Below are positions 1 to 9,919 of a DNA stretch of 12,573 bases, in pieces. Where the stretch lies: the NCBI GenBank assembly GCA_001970855.1, contig LSSN01001067.1, positions 1-12,573 of the forward strand. The letters are read 5' to 3'. The DNA is from Smittium culicis. Its lineage: Eukaryota; Kickxellomycota; Harpellomycetes; Harpellales; Legeriomycetaceae. The position numbers and the translations under genes were made by a program. The stretch's first letter is position 1, and every line of letters begins with the position of its first letter. The notes beneath the pieces are model-generated. The model saw nothing but the letters and a program-made list of their open reading frames with translations, was not told the origin of the DNA and did not search any database.

Positions 1-10
1 CACTTTATGA

Positions 11-30
11 AAAACCGGCGAAAACCGGCG
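11..30 (+). repeat. Two tandem copies of AAAACCGGCG
   Basis: A 10-bp unit is repeated exactly twice at the left edge. The CCGGCG core stands out in otherwise AT-rich DNA. It may be the edge of a longer array or element lying outside the window. Confidence 0.5.
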
Positions 31-56
31 AAATTTTGCTGATATCATTTTATACA

Positions 57-238
57 CTTTCTAGCTCGAATTCGAGAATTCTGAGTATCAGATGTTTTTT
101 CTAGTTGAATTTTATGTACAATACTATTTTTTTGTTTTTTTTTGCAAAAAAAAATATATCACCAGTGTAGTACGCTGTAAGCTGATTTTTGCTTTTTGAC
201 TTTTTTTTAACTTTCTAGCTCGAATTTCGAAATTCTGA
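57..238 (+). repeat. Two copies, 154 bp apart, of a palindromic motif (CTTTCTAGCTCGAATT...)
   Basis: CTTTCTAGCTCGAATT followed by a near-identical continuation to ATTCTGA occurs at 57-84 and again at 211-238. The first copy contains the perfect palindrome CTCGAATTCGAG (65-76). The second, differing by small changes, contains the perfect palindrome GAATTTCGAAATTC (222-235). Similar GCTGAT...TTTTG text precedes both copies, which suggests a decayed tandem duplication of about 154 bp. Function is unknown. Confidence 0.55.
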
Positions 239-520
239 AAACAGTAAACTTAATTTCAAGCGATTTAAAATTTTTGATTTTTTTACAAAAAATTTAACTT
301 TTTATAGTATATACATATACTTTTCATCTGATATGTTATAGTTATACATTATAACTTTTTTATGTACACTATATATTTATTGCTGATATGTTACTACATT
401 CTTTTTGGCACTTAAAACCAATTTTACCAGCTCTTTTTTTACACGAGCGAAATACTCTAAAACTATTTGATAAAAAAAAATAAATTAACCAATTTCATTT
501 GTGATTGTTTTTGAGGGGAA

Positions 521-688
521 TTTTATTTTAGCAAGTTAATTATTGAAGGAATATTAATTGTCCAATAATTAGAGTTAATCATCATTCATGCATTAACTGC
601 TAATTATTGGCCAGATTTATAATTTGATACTTTTACACTGTAACTCTTTATGCCTAAAAGTGCTCTCTTCGTTAAGAATCCCCCATAT
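521..688 (+). mobile_element. Degenerate fragment of family-2 miniature element
   Basis: The right end, AAGTGCTCTCTTCGTTAAGA followed by ATCCCCC (about 659-685), matches the ends of the copies at 4879-5130 and 7966-8220. Upstream, TTTTAGCAA and CCAATAATTAG resemble the interior of the family. No left end is recognisable, so this is a truncated or decayed copy lying downstream of SEC21. Confidence 0.5.
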
Positions 689-813
689 TACTCTTTTAAC
701 TTTTTAAATATTTTTAATTAGTTTTTTGTATACTTTAAATTTGTGTTTAATAAAATCTCTGAGACAAAATAAAAAAAAATAGACAAGTTTTATGTACATA
801 GCTAACTGAAATT

Positions 814-819
814 TTTAAT
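814..819 (-). terminator. Weak poly(A) signal candidate for SEC21
   Basis: On the minus strand this reads ATTAAA, about 73 nt beyond the SEC21 stop codon, a common variant of AATAAA. A canonical AATAAA on the same strand is only found at about 522-527, roughly 365 nt past the stop. Both are weak in such AT-rich DNA. Confidence 0.25.
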
Positions 820-891
820 TTTTTTTTTTAATTATATAATTCGATGAAATAAAGAGATAAACAGGACAAAAAAAATAGAAGCAAAAAAAAA

Positions 892-3800
892 TTATGCAAT
901 CAAAGCTACTACTAATTCGCGTATTGAAGGGTCTTGGCATCTTACGCATAGATCAAGTGTAGCACCATTATCTTTTGCAAATGTCATCCTGGCTCTTACA
1001 ATTATTTGAGTTTTCCCCATAAATAGACCCATTAGAACAGCTTGGTGAGCTACCTTGTTTGTTGGGTGTAGGTCGCTATTAGTTGCTGGGTACATCCCCA
1101 ATACTTGTGCTACGTTATCAACACAGTTTTGTAAACTAGTGAAGGATGGGAATCTAAATGCCTCTACAGTTTCACTTGCTTCAACGCCATCTGAGCCACC
1201 AAGGCTATCCCAAACATCTTTCCAGTTTGAGATATATGAAGCTAAGATGTAATCGGATTCAGTTAACTCGAAAGGCTCTAGAGAGTATTCTTCCTCGAAC
1301 CCAGTATCCTCAGGGTCTAACTTTTCGCCAGTGGCAGGGGCACATTCAAATACTTTGAATTTGAGTTCGCACTCGAATCCGCCAACTATAACATTAGAAT
1401 CAATTTCTGAGCTTTCCTCGTCTTGGTTAATTCTTTCAAAAGCGACAAATGAAGATTTTGGTTCATTAAAATTGAGTTCATCGATTGGAACAACTGAAAC
1501 TGGGGATAGGCTTTCTTCCAAAGATTCATCATTGCATGTAATGTCAACATAAACTTGTTCAAGTTTATTTTCATTCAATGTATTAGTGCATCTGAATTGG
1601 AATACGATATGTTTTGGATAAATGTGTTTGTATAATAGAACAGTGTATTCAGTTTCTGGCTCTGTGAGCTCGACTGATGTTTGAGAAGATACCAATACAT
1701 CTCCAAATGATTCAAACTCATGAACTGATTTAAGCTCAGAAAGTGCTTCTTCGTTGGTAGCTGTTGCAGCCGGTTGGCTAAATATTGCGGGTGACGAGAT
1801 TTCAGAGGCACCTGATTTGGCGAGTGTGTTGGTATTTGATAGCAAGGGTGTGCCTTGTGACTCAGAAATAATAGTCTTTTGTTTAATTTCTTGCTCTCTA
1901 GAAATTTTGGGAATCGAGGTAATAGAAACGGGCTCTTTAAAGCGATTTGTAGAATCAGCTAGGTAATCTACCAAGCGATTTTCGAGGGCTTGCATTGAAT
2001 AAGTAGAGTCATCACGCATATATCTTGTTCTCTTCGAGTCATTCTGAATAAATCTGAGGGCCCAAACTGCTCTATCACGAACTTCATCATCACGATCGTC
2101 TAAGCAGCGTTTAAGTAAAACTTGGATCGAATTTCGCAACTTACCATCAGCTTGAGGAGCAGAGCCAAATTTAGCAAGGGCCAGGACAGCAGCTGCTCTG
2201 ACTTGAGGGTTTTCTAAAACGACACGATTGTAAATATGTCTTATATAGACTGAAGGCATTGAAGTAGCAGGACCTTCTACACCCAAAAAGTGTAAAACGT
2301 GAACAGATAGTCTGCTAAATTCGCAGTCCTCAATAAACTCGCACAAATGACGGAGAGCAGTTTCGCGGCATTCTTCAACAGTTTTTGCTAGACCAATTAT
2401 AGCATCAACTATAGATTTTTTGAATGCATAACCGCCTTCGTCTCTAAGAGCGCCAGACAAAAATGTCAAAAAAATGGCATGCTTTTGAGGGAATTTGACA
2501 CAAAGATTTTGTACAGCATTTGCGACAATAGTTCTAAACTCATCGCTAATTTCAGTTAAAAAGCCTTGCATAACTTTCATTAAACGGTCGACTGAGGTCT
2601 CATTTCCAGTTTTTAAGAGAGCAGTGATGGCTAAAGTAGCAACAGGGCGGCAGTTGTCGCTTACCAAAGTTTCCATATCCATATTGCATGGTTGAACGGC
2701 TTTAGGATTTTTGAGAGCTAAAGAGTCCAAAGTTCTTATAGCGCCGAAACGAACAGCGGCTTTGCTTGAGGATAAAAAGGATTGAAGAGAGCTGACGGCA
2801 GAAGAAACGAGTTTCTGTGGAGCACTTTCAAAGCTACAGATAGCCCTGGCGGCTTCTAAGGAAACTATTTCAGAGCGGTATCTGACCCATTCTTCAAGCA
2901 TTGAACAAAGGGTGTTGAATAAAGAGGGGTCATTGCTCATTACTTTCATTGCATATCTGATCAAAAGAACGTGAGCAAGAGGGTTTTTGATGTCCCATCC
3001 GCCTCTAGAGCCGCTGCCAAAGTTTTGAACGATTTTAGCAACAGCCATTCTGTCGTTTTGCTTCAAAGTATACAGCATACCTAGAGCGTGATACTGTTCA
3101 ATTCCATTAGTGATGGGGGAAGAAGAAGCAGAACTAAAGAAAGAAAGGCCAGAAGAGTTTGATTTGCCGCTCAAAACTTCCTGAACCTCGCCACTCCATC
3201 TGCGAATAATGTCACGGGCTCTACCATAAAGGTGGTATGAGGAAACTAAAGCGGAAGATGATATGGCTTGGTTTTTGTCGACGATAGCAGATTTAATAAA
3301 TCGTTCAATTCCTGGCAACATTGAAATCTAAATATAATAAATTTAACATTAGAGAAATTAAAGATAAGTGGGACGCTGAGAAATTAGAAATAAAATGACA
3401 AAAATTACATCAGTGATTTTGCATAATGCACGAATGGCTTTCGCTCTGTACATGTCATCAGATTTTGGCTGCATATCTTTCATTAAACTGCTAGTGACCA
3501 TAATTACATCTTGGGATATTTCAGAAAGTTCTTTAATAGCATAGTAGACCATTTGTCTTAGGGGCATCTGGAAAGATAAATCAAGGAGAAAAGGGGATTT
3601 TAAATACTAGTAATAAAAGATGGTTTTTTTTAAATGAAATGCTATCTAGAAAAATTACATCTTTGTTTTGGAAAAGTTTTGTAATGCTGAAAAAAAGCTC
3701 AGTTGCTTCGGTAGTGCTTAAGGTATCACCGCGCTGGATGAGATACATCAATTTAGCTAGAAGGAGTCTACACTGACGGGGTCTTATGGGAGATTCGTTA

Positions 3801-3979
3801 AATATTCTAGCTTCTTGTAGTACAGCGGATTTATCGATTGACATTAAAGCGCCAAGCTCATCTAAAAATCAATTCATTAAATGTAAATAAATCTAATATA
3901 GAAGATAATATGTAGGTGAATTTAAGTAAGTTTAGATGAAGCTGCGCTTACCTCCATCTTCGTCTTTTTTCCAACTCAT
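892..3979 (-). CDS. SEC21: Coatomer (COPI) gamma subunit, Sec21/gamma-COP, four exons, complete
   Basis: Gamma-COP is one of the adaptor-like subunits of the COPI coat, which forms Arf1-dependent vesicles for Golgi-to-ER and intra-Golgi retrieval. Exons on the minus strand are 3952-3979, 3659-3861, 3409-3567 and 892-3327. The introns are 90, 91 and 81 nt, all GT-AG with GTAAGC, GTAATT and GTAATT donors. Joined, they give 941 residues, close to the roughly 900-935 of yeast family members. Translation starts [20 protein letters not shown] and continues with family-typical stretches: [44 protein letters not shown] and VTSSLMKDM. Residues 1 to about 560 form the adaptin-like HEAT trunk, with CEFIEDCEF near 459-467 and [11 protein letters not shown] near 493-503. 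A polar linker spans roughly 600-670, and the C-terminal appendage (from about [10 protein letters not shown], residue ~686) follows, with WDSLGG in the region of the conserved appendage tryptophan. A Ser-rich insertion lies at about 183-205. Every exon junction falls inside conserved sequence and keeps frame, so the model is strong. Initiation at 3321, the longest single-exon reading, would lose about 130 conserved residues. Confidence 0.95.
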
Positions 3980-4878
3980 CTTTATGAACTAAAATTTGGC
4001 GATATAAATGGTATAAATTTGCTTTTAGAATAAAGAGAAGTGTTTATTATCTCTATATAAAATATTTCTGTTCTTAAATTTTTACAATCCCCGTTATATC
4101 TTCTATTGGCCTACATCTATTTTCACTTCCACAATTTATCATACTTTTATTAGCTGATAGTATAATACACCCCGTTGAGTGATCCAATGAAATATCAGCA
4201 AACCTTTATTCCTGCCAGTAACGAATTGATATGCTTTTAAGTCTGGCCAATAGTATATATCCAACAAAAGTCAAATGCAGGCTGAAATATCAACATAAAA
4301 GCTGACCTATCAAACATAGCATTTACCTATTGTCATATTTTTACTCTACTATAAAATAACAGAGCTTCATAATAACAACTCTCTGAGACAAAAAAAAAAA
4401 AAAAAAGCTTCTTAAGCAACATTTATACTCTAATTTGAACCATTTCTACTAAAAGATATAATGATCAAGCAAACTACTAACCATTTTTTAATAGCATCAA
4501 GTATAAAACTTGTACTCAAATCTGATATAATCCATATCATTAGTAGCTATAATAAAGGCCTGGTATACATACCATAAAATAACTAAATGTGTACACATAG
4601 CTATAAATCTTTACTTTTAGATATAATGAAGATTGTTAAGCGAAACAGAAATCTACTACAATTAGTTTTATTTTATTTGATTTTAAAAAAGAATTTTAAA
4701 TCCTACGAAATAATACACATATTCAATATCGATAATATTAAATAAACTAGGTTTACTATAAATACATTAACGATGGCCTAATTTAAAAATTTAAATTATT
4801 TATATCTCATCATTCGATTATTAGACCAAATGTAGAAGCAGAGTTTTTTACATTAAATTTCTATAGCTATAAGTTATA
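3980..4878. other. AT-rich intergenic DNA upstream of SEC21
   Basis: No credible coding exon is seen. The SEC21 promoter should lie here. A TTTTATATAGAG-type TATA-like string on the minus strand sits about 70-80 nt before the start codon, and inverted ATTGGCC / GGCCAAT strings occur at about 4105 and 4244 (CCAAT-like). None of these is strong in such AT-rich sequence. Confidence 0.4.
4381..4406 (+). repeat. CTCTGAGAC followed by a 17-A tract
   Basis: CTCTGAGAC leads into an uninterrupted run of 17 A. The same CTCTGAGACAAAA occurs at 757-769, followed by an A-rich tract. A shared motif with an A-tail at unlinked sites could mark 3' ends of retroposed copies, but no further homology upstream was seen, so chance is possible. 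Confidence 0.3.
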
Positions 4879-5130
4879 TATGAGGGATTCTTAACGAAGA
4901 GAGCACTTTGTTGTAGTTTAATTTTATTGGTCTGACTATTCATTAATTGTCAATACTGTAGGATGAGTTGAAAATGCACTACGATTTTTCTATTTACTAT
5001 TTTAATTATGAAATTTTTATTAATTAAAAGTTGGTAATAATTTATTTATTGGGTACTAATCTTTTATGTGATTTTAAAGACTGTAATGCTTTACACTATA
5101 AAATGACTCCTTCATAAAGAATTCTCATTG
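4879..5130 (-). mobile_element. Family-2 miniature inverted-repeat element, about 250 bp, copy 1
   Basis: It starts GAGGGATTCTTAACGAAGAG followed by AGCACTTTGTTG, and ends ACACTATAAAATGACTCC followed by TTCATAAAGAATTCTC. The two ends are imperfect inverted repeats of each other (GGG-ATTCT-A-GAAGAG-type), and the whole unit aligns to the reverse complement of the copy at 7966-8220. It has no coding capacity, as expected for a non-autonomous DNA transposon (MITE). Family assignment is open. Confidence 0.7.
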
Positions 5131-7656
5131 AAAGCTTCAATCCTTTTCTGGGAGGGAGTCCTTTTTATATCTACTAAACCTAGTCTATTTTGCTAGATAA
5201 AAGTAACTTGACTCTTAAACTCGGTAAAATAATACTTTATTGAATAATAATGCTTATAATAAATTTACTTATGAAACATAAACAAATTACAAAGTCATTT
5301 TATTAAATATTTGTACATGATATTGTTTCTGTATTATTTTTGTAATGCATATGATATAAATATCTATATGCGATTACTGAGCTAATTAATATGCTTTTTT
5401 TCTGTCATTCTTATTGTTCTTTGACTATAATTTAATACCCAATTCTGTTTTAATATTATCTTCTTAATAAATTTCAAGTAAGTAATTTAAACTATCTGGT
5501 TAGAAGCCTTGGATATTGATTTCAAAATAATATTTTTTAATCTTAGTTCAATAATATTCACAGTCTGAAAAAGAACTATTTGAAATTGAAATGCTATTTT
5601 TATTCTATTGGTTATAAAAATGGTGATAATTATATTAGTGAATTGGCTTTGGTAAAGAATTAAACTAATGGATTATATTATTATAGTAGTATTTATTTAA
5701 TTAAATAGTTTAGCTTAAGCCATTTAACGAGTACAAATTACTCGAAAGTGATAGCTGATATCTTGAAACTAATTACATAACTATATTCAAAATTAACTAA
5801 AGGTAGCTCTCTCTATTAGGAAAATTCGGAATAATAAAGACCAATTTAGTTAGGAATCTATTATTTATCAATCCTGTTAGATACAGACTCTTTGATGTGG
5901 TTTATAGTAGTTATATTTATTAAAACGTACTGATACTAACACTAATATAAAAAGAGGTTATATTAATAGAGGAAAAATATTAATTAAACGACTTTCTTTT
6001 CTTCAAGCGGAGAATAGCCTCGTTTAAATTCGTTAATATCGTTTTGACCTATTAATTCTTTACTATATTATTAAGGCTTTAAGATTTTCCATCATCATTG
6101 AATTAAAAAATGATCAATGGTAAAGCCTTTGTTGTTCTGAAAATATGAACGCAAAAATTGCTTCTTACACTCTGACTAGGAGCTAAATTATCTCAAATAA
6201 TTCGATTTTTTCTATTGAACGAGCTAAATTTCAAGACTGCTGGTAATTTTAGTCGCAATGCACACTTGAAGAAATGGATAGACAAATCTTTCAGTATGTA
6301 GATTGATTATATCTCCCTTTAGTATTACAATCGGTAGACCTACTGAAGATATACTCGCACATGGATATTATTTTTTTGTGCTTTGTACTAATTTTACTAT
6401 TTTTTGGTCTGCTTTACTACATATTTTCTAGAATTACTATCGTACCAACAAAGTTATGTGTTTATGAGAAAGTGCTGATTTATTTGGATTTATAGCCAAT
6501 TCACGTGATTTTTTTTCCATTAATAGTTTTCTTGTAACAACGATTCGTTGCTAAGTTTTTCTAAAAAAAAAAAATTTAGAAATGTTACCAATAATTAAAC
6601 ATCCGCATAAATTGAGATAAAATTTAATGTTTTTTGCAGCTCAATCGCTAAACAGATTATATTTTGGAACCCTGCTTTATTCGAGATTTTTAAAAATATT
6701 TTAAAAATAAAGTTTTAAATAGTGCATATTTCATAAATACATTAGATTAATAAAAAGTAAAATTTAGCTTTAACGATCCTGTTATTTCTTTAGACAACTT
6801 TTTTGAGTCTATTACAAGGATTTTATTTACTGGATTCTTAATTTTTCTTTTAAAAGATAAAATAATATCAGGAGTGAAAATATTTTAAAAAAACTTGAAA
6901 TTGAAATTGATGCTTTTATAGGCTAACATTCGAGTGATTATTGTAATTGCTCAATATATATATGTGTGTGTGATTTTTATGCTATACTATTACTGTAATT
7001 CAAAATAAGTTATCCAAAGCTATATTTTTTGAAGCAGTCTATAAAATATTCAATAGGATTTACTTTTAATAATCTAAAAATTTCCATAACTCATTAGTAA
7101 GTAAAAAAAAGATTATAGAGGCTAAAATAGTGAATTTAGATCAAAAAGTTATATACACAATTTAGATTTACTATGTTTTTACTAAACTTCAAGCTACTAG
7201 ACATTATTTTAAAATTAAGTTTATTTATCTGTATCTATATGCTTTTTATTTATATTTAATCAAGTACAGAAATAATATTGTAAAACTATTTTTATAAAGC
7301 TTTAAAATTTCAAGCTTAATTGTGGTTTCATATAATAATTATTGATATTTTTTTTAAATTTCGTCAAAATTTTAACGCACTCAAGACTTTTTCCTCCATT
7401 TCGTGTTATATAATAATAAATCATCAATTTTTCGTGATACACTAATGATTTACATTTAGAAAAAAGTATAATTTTTATCAAGCTTCAAGGTCAGGGTAGA
7501 ATTTGTATAATTTCCATCTATAAATACTTTAATTTATTCCGACTATTCAGATCATTATTTAACAATCATATTCAGCCGATTGTATGCTAGATTTTCAATC
7601 ATTTGCTGTGGTAAATAGAACTTATTGGCTAGAGTAATAATTTATCAATTTACATT
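5131..7656. other. 2.5-kb AT-rich stretch without a recognisable gene
   Basis: No open frame of any note, RNA gene or clear repeat copy was seen on either strand. There is a short (TA)n(TG)n tract at about 6955-6972 and a small A-loop hairpin (TTCTAAA...TTTAGAA) at about 6560-6582. It is probably old, decayed repeat DNA. Confidence 0.5.
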
Positions 7657-7705
7657 TGGGGGATTCTAAACGAAGAAAAGCACTTTGTTGCAGCTTAAAA
7701 TTATT
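7657..7705 (-). mobile_element. Solo right end of a family-2 element
   Basis: GGGGGATTCTAAACGAAGAA followed by AAGCACTTTGTTGCAG matches the right-end sequence of family 2 in inverted orientation. It lies directly before a full copy at 7711, so it may be the stub of a copy broken by that later insertion. Confidence 0.55.
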
Positions 7706-7710
7706 AAATT

Positions 7711-7953
7711 GAGTGATTCTTTATGAAAGGACCATTTATATAGAAAATTGTTACAATATATAAATTTGATAAAAAAACGTTATTAAATAACTTGATTACC
7801 TCTTTTATTTAGCAAATATAAATTTCAAATTTAATTGAAAAAATAGAAAAATTGAAATGTCTATTCAATTCCGACAATAATATTTACAAATTACGAAAAT
7901 CCAATCCAATAACTTTGAACTTATACAAAAGTGTTCTCTTTGTTTAGAACCCT
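7711..7953 (+). mobile_element. Family-2 miniature element, about 243 bp, copy 2
   Basis: The left end GATTCTTTATGAAAGGACCA and right end AAAGTGTTCTCTTTGTTTAG followed by AACCC match the left and right ends of the copy at 7966-8220 in the same orientation. Interior blocks such as TTTTATTTAGCAAATA and GACAATAATATTTAC also align. It is more diverged than the other full copies and has no coding capacity. Confidence 0.6.
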
Positions 7954-7965
7954 ACAACTGGTTAT

Positions 7966-8220
7966 TATATGGGCAATTCTTTATGAAGAGGTCATTTTAT
8001 AGTGTAAAGAGTTTCAGCGTATAAAATCGCATAAAAAATAAACATCCAATGAGTAGAATAATTAATTTTTTTAGCAAATAAAAATTTTATATTGAAACGA
8101 AGAAATGGAAAAATCAAATTGCCTTTTTTGCTCCGCCAATAATACTTACAATAAGTGCTTATACAGACCAATAACATTAAATGCAACAAAGTGCTCTCTT
8201 CGTTCAGAATCTCCCATATA
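7966..8220 (+). mobile_element. Family-2 miniature element, about 245 bp core, copy 3 (best preserved)
   Basis: It begins TATATGGGCAATTCTTTATG and ends CGTTCAGAATCTCCCATATA. The ends are imperfect inverted repeats: the left reads GGGCAATTCTTTATGAAGAG, the right in complement GGGAGATTCTGAACGAAGAG. Flanking ATAT on both sides may be a target-site duplication or part of the terminal repeat; being palindromic, it cannot be resolved here. A minus-strand open frame of 91 codons (7992-8267) overlaps it but resembles no protein and runs past the element, so it is not called a gene. Confidence 0.7.
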
Positions 8221-8273
8221 GTTAAAATTATTATTGGCGGAATTGGTAAGACATTTACATTATCCATTTAATT

Positions 8274-8471
8274 CTAAACTCTTCCCTAGACGGTAGACTA
8301 TTTTTGACCCACCAGATATAGCCAACAGCGTTCAATTAAAATACTCTAATTTCAAGGCTTCTAGAAATATTGGTATATTTTAAAATAGCAACAAATAATA
8401 AACCTGCTTTTAAATCATAGACGAATCATAAAATTTATATATTTAAAGATCGTTGGACGGGATAGGGGTAA
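8274..8471 (-). mobile_element. Family-1 (TTAA/CCCTTTCCCG) miniature element, diverged copy
   Basis: It aligns along its full length with the other three family-1 copies: CGGTAGACTATTTTTGACCC near the left, ATATAGCCAACAGCGTTCAA, then AGATCGTTGGACGGGATAGG at the right end. Both TTAA/CCCTTT termini are mutated (left TAAACTCTTCCC), so this is an old copy. It has no open reading frame. Confidence 0.7.
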
Positions 8472-8486
8472 AGAAATATTAGCTAA

Positions 8487-8586
8487 TTATATAACAAGTT
8501 TTATTTAATGGATAATAAATAAATACGAAATTTCATCACTGTAGCAATTTATGCATAAGTGTGTACTCTTTGTAAAGAATCATCCA
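8487..8586 (+). mobile_element. Diverged right-end fragment of a family-2 element
   Basis: AAGTGTGTACTCTTTGTAAA followed by GAATCATCCAT (about 8556-8586) resembles the family-2 right end. The upstream part is too diverged to align confidently, so the left boundary is a guess. The 13-mer ATCCATTTAATTC follows at 8582-8594 and also occurs at 8262-8274, just before the family-1 copy. Confidence 0.35.
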
Positions 8587-8732
8587 TTTAATTCAATAGT
8601 GCTTTATAAAACGACATCTTTGAATATTTAATAGAGACCTCCAATGAAAAGGCTTGGTTCATCCAAAAGTTAGACTTACAAATTCTAATAGAATAAAATT
8701 TATCTCTAAACCAATTCGCGAAAAAATAGAGC

Positions 8733-8927
8733 TTAACCCTTTCCCGTTCAACGCTCTTAAAAAAATCAAATTTATGATTCGTTTATGGTTTATAAGCAAA
8801 TTTATTATTTGTTGTTTTAATACAATAAATTAATAATTATTAAGGCTTCGGAATTTTAGAAAGTAATTATACACAATTGGCTATATTTGGTAGATCAAAA
8901 ATGGTCTACCGCTCGTGAAAGGGTTAA
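8733..8927 (+). mobile_element. Family-1 miniature element, complete, TTAA-flanked
   Basis: TTAA (8733-8736) and TTAA (8924-8927) flank a 187-bp core that starts CCCTTTCCCGTTCAACGCTC and ends GGTCTACCGCTCGTGAAAGGG. The terminal inverted repeat is about 10 bp (CCCTTTCCCG / CCCTTTCACG). TTAA target duplication together with CCC-starting termini is characteristic of the piggyBac superfamily, so a non-autonomous piggyBac-like element is the best guess. No transposase is encoded. Confidence 0.82.
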
Positions 8928-9282
8928 GAGAGTCAAAAAGGTTAAAATTTCTATTATCAAGAATAGCTGTATGGCGTACAAATCGGCTACCTGAATCCGT
9001 ATTAGAAAATATAAAAAATATTATTACAACTTTTTTACATAAAAATTCGATTCTTTGAAGTATATAGAATGCTTTACCATTTGATAAAAGTTTTTTTTAT
9101 ATAAATTAGGTTAAATTTAAATTCTGTAAACTATATCAATCGTAAAAGGCGATACATAAATTTAGCTTACATAAATGATAACAAACTGAAAAGTCAAAAT
9201 TTCATATAAATGATACTATCTCAATCTACTCGAAATTCTAGCGAATTAGAGATCTGATCAAATAAATTGCTCTCTACTTTAT

Positions 9283-9671
9283 TTAACCCTTTCCCGCACG
9301 TAGACTATTTTTGGACCGCCAAATATAGCCAACTGCGTTCAATGAAAATTGGCTAATTCCGAGACATTAATAATTATTGGTATGATGCAAAATATTAGAA
9401 AATAATAAACATGCTTAAGATTAACGAACGAATCATTAACCCTTTCCCGTCCAACACTATTTAAAAGATCCAAATTAATGATTCGTTTATGATTTATAAG
9501 AAAATCTATTATTAGTTGTTATTTTACAATATACCAATATTTCTTAAAGACTCGGAATTAAAGTATTTTAATCGAACGCTGTTGGCTATATTATGTAGTC
9601 CAAAAATAGTCTACCGCCCGTGAAAGGGTTAATTTAAACCTTTATAAGAGTGTTGGACGGCAAAGGGTTAA
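9283..9671 (-). mobile_element. Family-1 miniature element split by a nested copy
   Basis: The left part (core 9287-9435) begins CCCTTTCCCGCACGTAGACT and the right part (9633-9667) ends GTGTTGGACGGCAAAGGG. Outer TTAA sites are at 9283-9286 and 9668-9671. Removing the inner element and one TTAA restores a core of 188 bp, matching the 187-189 bp of the other copies and their sequence across the joint (AATCATTAATTT). This shows that the element was whole before interruption. Confidence 0.82.
9436..9632 (+). mobile_element. Family-1 miniature element nested inside another copy
   Basis: The 189-bp core (9440-9628) starts CCCTTTCCCGTCCAACACTA and ends AGTCTACCGCCCGTGAAAGGG. It is flanked by TTAA at 9436-9439 and 9629-9632, the duplicated target site inside the outer copy. 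It lies in opposite orientation to the host element, so the host's left 149 bp and this copy form a large imperfect inverted repeat. It is non-coding. Confidence 0.85.
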
Positions 9672-9908
9672 ACACTACTAGTAATAAACAACTATTTTGA
9701 AAAAAATTTTCTATTTGCTACCAAGTTTTTATAAATGACTTAGCGATGAGTTTCTGAAATGAATATCAGTAAAATAATTGTCTTAGTAGACTCACTAGTG
9801 CCTAAATTAGTCTGCTAATCATTAATGGTCTAAATTTCTTGGATAAATTTTTTTTTCCAAACTCAAAGTAGTTAAAAAAACGAAAGTAGATAGTGCCACG
9901 AAAGAAAA

Positions 9909-9918
9909 TATATAAATA
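9909..9918 (+). promoter_or_regulatory. TATA-like element upstream of the carbonic anhydrase gene
   Basis: TATATAAATA lies 158 nt before the proposed start codon at 10076 and just before a 19-bp palindrome. It is a reasonable core-promoter candidate, but AT-richness makes such matches weak evidence. Confidence 0.3.
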
Positions 9919-9919
9919 C

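Noticed and set aside
1055..2695. Several short open frames opposite or out of frame within SEC21
   Set aside because: They lie entirely inside a strongly conserved coding exon, resemble no protein and are expected shadows.
892..3321. SEC21 as a single-exon gene starting at 3321
   Set aside because: It would lack the conserved N-terminal 130 residues, which are found in frame in three upstream exons.
7992..8267. 91-codon minus-strand open frame
   Set aside because: It overlaps a non-coding family-2 element and runs past its end. The composition is typical of translated AT-rich DNA and the frame is not kept in the other copies.
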